From an uncultured Lachnospiraceae bacterium (lineage in GTDB: Bacteria; Bacillota_A; Clostridia; Lachnospirales; Lachnospiraceae): a DNA stretch of 17,000 nucleotides. Where the stretch lies: contig CAJUGZ010000032.1 in assembly GCA_910585855.1 (NCBI GenBank), positions 1 to 17,000 on the forward strand, read 5' to 3'. The notes beneath the pieces were generated by a model. That model was not told where the DNA came from. It ran no database searches and saw nothing but the letters and a program-made list of their open reading frames with translations. Shown here piece by piece: positions 13,635 to 17,000 of the stretch (within the stretch, counting starts at the first letter, position 1; each line of letters opens with the position of its first letter). Made by a program: the position numbers and the translations under genes.

Positions 13635-13735
13635 TATTGCTGTGTTTTCGTGTTTTATGTGTCCGCTATGAAAATAGGAAATGCTAAGCGCAAGCGAACC
13701 CGGTGCAGACCTTCCTTCCGGTTGTAGCAGCTATG
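13635..13735 (-). repeat. 78-bp intergenic repeat (copy G), right arm of an inverted pair
   Basis: Positions 13635-13712 are the reverse complement of 12617-12694 with four mismatches in 78 bases. Beyond 13712, CTTCCTTCCGGTT continues like the outer part of copy D (CCTTCCTTCCGAG). Together with copy F it encloses the whole XRE-antitoxin-toxin operon. The remaining 13471-13763 sequence holds only the promoter and operator described. Confidence 0.85.
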
Positions 13736-13763
13736 CTTTGATAAATTTATAATAGGGATTAGG

Positions 13764-13792
13764 TTGACAGAGTTTTGGAAAAATTCTATAAT
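13764..13792 (+). promoter_or_regulatory. Consensus promoter of pepT
   Basis: TTGACA (13764-13769), a 17-base spacer and TATAAT (13787-13792) match the housekeeping consensus in all 12 positions. It begins about 50 bases past repeat copy G. Confidence 0.9.
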
Positions 13793-13835
13793 ACAGTTGT
13801 TTTATGGAAAAAATAATAAGAAATGGAGTATTTTT

Positions 13836-15122
13836 ATGGATTTTATGAATCAGGAGGAGAAACAGGAAATATTAGAACGGTTTCTCCAATATGTAAAAGT
13901 GGATACCGAATCGATACCAGATCAAGAAGCAGTACCCAGCAGCGAGAAGCAAAAACAGTTAGGTCTGCTTTTAAAGACACAAATGGAAGAAATGGGACTT
14001 TCCCATGTACGAATGTCGGATCATGGCTATGTGTATGGTGAAATTCCGTCTACTATGAAAAGGCGGTGTGCTGTGCCGGTTTTAGGATGGATTGCTCATA
14101 TGGATACTTCTCCTGCAGTAAGCGGAGCAGGGGTTCATCCTCAGATAATTTCTAATTATGACGGTTCGGATCTTCGGTTGGATCAAGAAAGGAACTATTG
14201 GCTTCGTATGGCAGAGTTTCCTTCTTTAAAGCGTTATATCGGACAGGATTTGGTTGTGACGGATGGGCATACTTTATTGGGTGCAGATGATAAGGCAGGG
14301 GTTGCGGAGATTATGACCATGGCATCTTATCTTATGAAACACCCGGAACTAGAGCATGGGGAAATTCGGATTGGTTTTACGCCGGATGAAGAAGTTGGGC
14401 GAGGAGCGGATTTTTTTGATGTAAAGGGATTTGGAGCGGATTTTGCCTATACAGTGGACGGCGGCGAATTGGGAGAGATTGAATATGAAAATTTTAATGC
14501 TGCCAATGCAAAGGTTGTGATTCGTGGGAAGAGTATTCATCCGGGTTCTGCGAAAGGACAGATGAAAAATGCTGTTTTGATAGGGATGGAATTTCATCAG
14601 ATGCTGCCTGTTTTTGAAAATCCTGCCTATACGGAAGGATATGAAGGGTTTTATCATCTTCATGCAATGAAAGGAGATGTAGAAACGGCAGAATTAGAAT
14701 ATATTATTCGGGATCATTCGATGGAACAGTTTCTTCAGAAAAAAGAGAGAATGGGAAAAATAGGCAATTATTTAAATGAAAAGTATGGGGCAGGGAGTGT
14801 AGAGGTATCCTGTGTGGATTCTTATTTTAATATGAAAGAGAAGATTTTGCCGCATATGCATTTGATTGAACATGCAGTACAGGCATTAAAGCGAATTGGA
14901 GTAGAGCCAAAGATTGTTCCAATTCGTGGAGGTACAGATGGGGCACGCCTTTCTTTTCAAGGGCTTCCTTGTCCGAATTTATGTACAGGTGGGCATAATT
15001 ATCATGGAAGATATGAATATATTCCGGTGCAGTCAATGGAGCAATGCGTAGAGATGCTGCTTGGAATTGTTTTTTTATACGCCAATTCGATCGATACGAT
15101 TTCTTCTGAAGAAGAAGGATAG
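13836..15122 (+). CDS. pepT: Peptidase T (tripeptide aminopeptidase, M20B)
   Basis: This cytoplasmic di-zinc aminopeptidase removes the N-terminal residue of tripeptides. The start is the ATG at 13836, seven bases after TGGAG (13824-13828), giving 428 aa; the frame is open back to 13764, but that TTG is the -35 box. M20 metal ligands are visible: HMDTS (H88, with D90), GADDKAG (D151), PDEEVGRG (E185/E186), the VDGGE of D208, and GGHNYHG (H387). IRGGTDGARLSFQGLPCPNL and SIHPGSAKGQMKNA are typical peptidase T segments. It is intact, has its own strong promoter, and is followed 30 bases later by a radical SAM gene that may be co-transcribed. Confidence 0.95.
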   Translation: MDFMNQEEKQEILERFLQYVKVDTESIPDQEAVPSSEKQKQLGLLLKTQMEEMGLSHVRMSDHGYVYGEIPSTMKRRCAVPVLGWIAHMDTSPAVSGAGVHPQIISNYDGSDLRLDQERNYWLRMAEFPSLKRYIGQDLVVTDGHTLLGADDKAGVAEIMTMASYLMKHPELEHGEIRIGFTPDEEVGRGADFFDVKGFGADFAYTVDGGELGEIEYENFNAANAKVVIRGKSIHPGSAKGQMKNAVLIGMEFHQMLPVFENPAYTEGYEGFYHLHAMKGDVETAELEYIIRDHSMEQFLQKKERMGKIGNYLNEKYGAGSVEVSCVDSYFNMKEKILPHMHLIEHAVQALKRIGVEPKIVPIRGGTDGARLSFQGLPCPNLCTGGHNYHGRYEYIPVQSMEQCVEMLLGIVFLYANSIDTISSEEEG

Positions 15123-15152
15123 AGAAAAAGGATTAGGCAGAAAGGAGGAAGC

Positions 15153-17000
15153 ATGAGGAAACTGGCATTATCAGATGAAATTTTATTAAGTATCGAAAAA
15201 CCTGCCCGCTATATTGGAAATGAAATCAATATGGTTGTAAAAGATCCAAAGATGGTACAGGTGCGGATTGCTTTGTGTTTTCCAGATGTATATGAAATTG
15301 GGATGTCACATCTTGGGATACAGATTTTATATGATATGTTTAATAGACGGGAAGATATTTACTGTGAAAGGGTCTATTCTCCTTGGATTGATTTGGATGC
15401 TGTTATGCGCAGGGAAGGAATTCCTCTATTTGCTTTAGAATCGCAGGAGGCAATTTCAAAGTTTGATTTTATCGGGATTACGCTCCAGTATGAGATGTGT
15501 TATACCAATGTTTTACAGATTTTAGATTTAGGAGGGATTCCTCTTCTTGCAAAAGATCGCACCGAGCAGCATCCGATTGTGATAGGAGGAGGTCCTTGTG
15601 CTTATAATCCTGAACCGCTGGCGGATTTTTTTGATTTATTTTATATCGGAGAGGGAGAAACCGTTTATTTTCAGCTTATGGATGCCTATAAAGAAAATAA
15701 GAGGCAGGGCGGAACTCGACTGAATTTTTTAGAGCGGGCAGCAAAGATTCCGGGGATTTATGTACCCGCTTTTTATGAAATAACATATCACGAGGATAAA
15801 ACGATTGCTGAGCGAAAGGCGATTCATCCTTGTGCTCCTGAAACAATTCGAAAAGAAGTGGTTTTGGATTTAAGTAAAACCTATTATCCAGAGAAACCAT
15901 TAGTTCCTTTTTTGAAGGCTACACAGGATCGGGTTGTGTTAGAAATTCAGCGTGGCTGTATTCGTGGCTGCCGTTTTTGTCAGGCGGGAGCGGTTTATCG
16001 CCCTGTGCGAGAGAGAGATGTGGAATTTCTAAAAGAAATTGCCTGTAAAATGATGGAACATACAGGGCAGGAAGAAATCTCTTTAGCTTCTTTAAGTTCG
16101 AGTGACTATTCCCATTTAAAAGAATTGGTTTCGTTTTTGATAGAGAAATTTCAGGGGCAGGGAGTGAATCTTTCGCTTCCTTCTCTTAGAATCGATGCTT
16201 TTTCTTTAGATGTGATGAGTAAGATACAGGATGTCAGAAAGTCCAGTTTAACTTTTGCGCCGGAAGCAGGATCACAGCGGCTTCGAAATGTCATCAATAA
16301 AGGGCTGACAGAAGAAATGATTTTAAACGGGGCAGCAGAAGCATTTCGAGGCGGATGGAATCGGGTAAAACTGTATTTTATGCTAGGGCTTCCTACAGAA
16401 ACAACAGAAGATATAGAAGCAATCGCTATATTGGCAGATCAAATTGCCCGTGTCTATTATGCAGAAATTCCAAAAGAACAGCGGCAGGGAAAAGTACAGA
16501 TTACAGTAAGCACTTCTTTTTTTGTACCAAAGCCATTTACCCCGTTTCAATGGGCTTCTATTTGTACCAAAGAGGAGTTTTTATCCAAAGCACAGATTGT
16601 TCATACAAAAATACGGGAAATGCTTAATAAAAAAAGTCTTACTTATCATTGGCATGAGACAGATGTATCGGTTTTAGAGGGGATTTTGGCACGAGGGGAC
16701 AGACGAATCGGTACAGCAATTTTGCGTGCTTATCAAAAGGGATGTCTTTATGATGCCTGGACGGAACGGTTTGATGCAGATAAGTGGATGGAGGCATTTG
16801 AAGAAACCGAAATCGATCTTGCATTTTATACAACAAGAGAGCGTGCATTGGATGAAATTCTTCCTTGGGACTTTATTGATGCAGGTGTAACAAAGGAGTT
16901 TTTGATCAGGGAATGGAAACGTGCGAAAGAGGAAATCGTTACACCAAACTGCAGAGCAGCCTGTTCTGGATGTGGAGCAAAGGTGTTTGGAGGAGGAGTT
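15153..17000 (+). CDS. B12-binding-like/radical SAM protein, YgiQ/TIGR03960 type, 3' end outside window
   Basis: An open frame of 616 codons runs from the ATG at 15153 (AAGGAGG at 15142-15148) to the window edge without a stop. The N-terminal 200 residues look like a cobalamin-binding-type fold (RIALCFPDVYEIGMSHLGIQ, then VIGGGPCAYNPEPLADFFD, IGEGE). The radical SAM cluster motif CxxxCxxC is GCIRGCRFC (C269, C273, C276), followed by SLASLSSSDYSHL and LTFAPEAGSQRLRNVINKG. A C-terminal cysteine group (CRAACSGCGAKVFGG) starts near the edge. This order matches TIGR03960-type proteins, which in Clostridia often precede a DUF2344 protein, ribonuclease G and rplU. The precise reaction is unknown to me; tRNA or ribosome-linked modification is a guess from usual neighbours. 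Confidence 0.85.
   Translation, partial: MRKLALSDEILLSIEKPARYIGNEINMVVKDPKMVQVRIALCFPDVYEIGMSHLGIQILYDMFNRREDIYCERVYSPWIDLDAVMRREGIPLFALESQEAISKFDFIGITLQYEMCYTNVLQILDLGGIPLLAKDRTEQHPIVIGGGPCAYNPEPLADFFDLFYIGEGETVYFQLMDAYKENKRQGGTRLNFLERAAKIPGIYVPAFYEITYHEDKTIAERKAIHPCAPETIRKEVVLDLSKTYYPEKPLVPFLKATQDRVVLEIQRGCIRGCRFCQAGAVYRPVRERDVEFLKEIACKMMEHTGQEEISLASLSSSDYSHLKELVSFLIEKFQGQGVNLSLPSLRIDAFSLDVMSKIQDVRKSSLTFAPEAGSQRLRNVINKGLTEEMILNGAAEAFRGGWNRVKLYFMLGLPTETTEDIEAIAILADQIARVYYAEIPKEQRQGKVQITVSTSFFVPKPFTPFQWASICTKEEFLSKAQIVHTKIREMLNKKSLTYHWHETDVSVLEGILARGDRRIGTAILRAYQKGCLYDAWTERFDADKWMEAFEETEIDLAFYTTRERALDEILPWDFIDAGVTKEFLIREWKRAKEEIVTPNCRAACSGCGAKVFGGGV

Noticed and set aside
7685..13735. CRISPR array suggested by several dispersed repeats
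   Set aside because: The copies are irregularly spaced, in both orientations, with terminal inverted repeats and no regular spacers or cas genes.
13764..13835. 24-codon N-terminal extension of PepT starting at TTG 13764
   Set aside because: The TTG is the first three bases of a perfect -35 box, with TATAAT 17 bases downstream, and peptidase T normally starts near MDFMNQ; ATG 13836 has a ribosome binding site.

Overview
The window is low-GC DNA from a Gram-positive anaerobe, most likely a gut clostridium of the Lachnospiraceae type. The reasons are strong AGGAGG-type ribosome binding sites, a short-form HisG, a three-domain HisIE, a group B-type [FeFe] hydrogenase, and a YgiQ-like radical SAM protein of the kind found across Clostridia. 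This is inferred from gene content; no rRNA or tRNA gene is present to settle it.

Layout. (1) 83-4143: a compact histidine operon hisG-hisD-hisB-hisIE on the + strand, with a good promoter and a hairpin terminator. hisZ, hisC, hisH, hisA and hisF are absent here. (2) 4213-7682: two overlapping genes for a heterodimeric ABC exporter with one canonical and one degenerate ATP site. (3) 7846-8759, - strand: an orphan membrane anti-sigma-like protein, translationally coupled to a 42-codon remnant of the C-terminal end of a sigma factor. (4) 8869-9884, - strand: an sdpR-sdpI-like autorepressor/immunity pair with a strong promoter and two palindromes, but no toxin gene. (5) 9890-10869: decayed DNA holding an ABC-ATPase remnant, a truncated PIN-domain gene with its own promoter, and a 54-aa partner gene missed by simple ORF calling. 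(6) 11062-12588: an [FeFe] hydrogenase of group B type with a terminator. (7) 12617-13712: two 78-bp inverted repeats enclosing a three-gene - strand operon (XRE regulator, antitoxin-like protein, internally deleted YafQ-type toxin). (8) 13764-17000: pepT with a consensus promoter, then a radical SAM/B12-binding-like protein that runs off the window.

A family of short intergenic repeats links the regions. Its end motif is about GGGGACGCTGGAATCGAAA, and its core reads AGGTCTATTCCGAGCCCGC followed by GCTTAGCATTTCCTATTTTC. Copies or parts lie at about 21-70, 4088-4160, 7685-7845, 8775-8825, 10081-10170, 12590-12694 and 13635-13735. They sit at the ends of core operons and beside nearly every accessory or broken gene. 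One supplies the his terminator. Housekeeping genes (his, exporter, hydrogenase, pepT, radical SAM) look intact, while the accessory genes between repeats are mostly truncated. The most interesting reading is that these repeats mark insertion and deletion endpoints, with toxin-antitoxin and sigma/anti-sigma debris between them.
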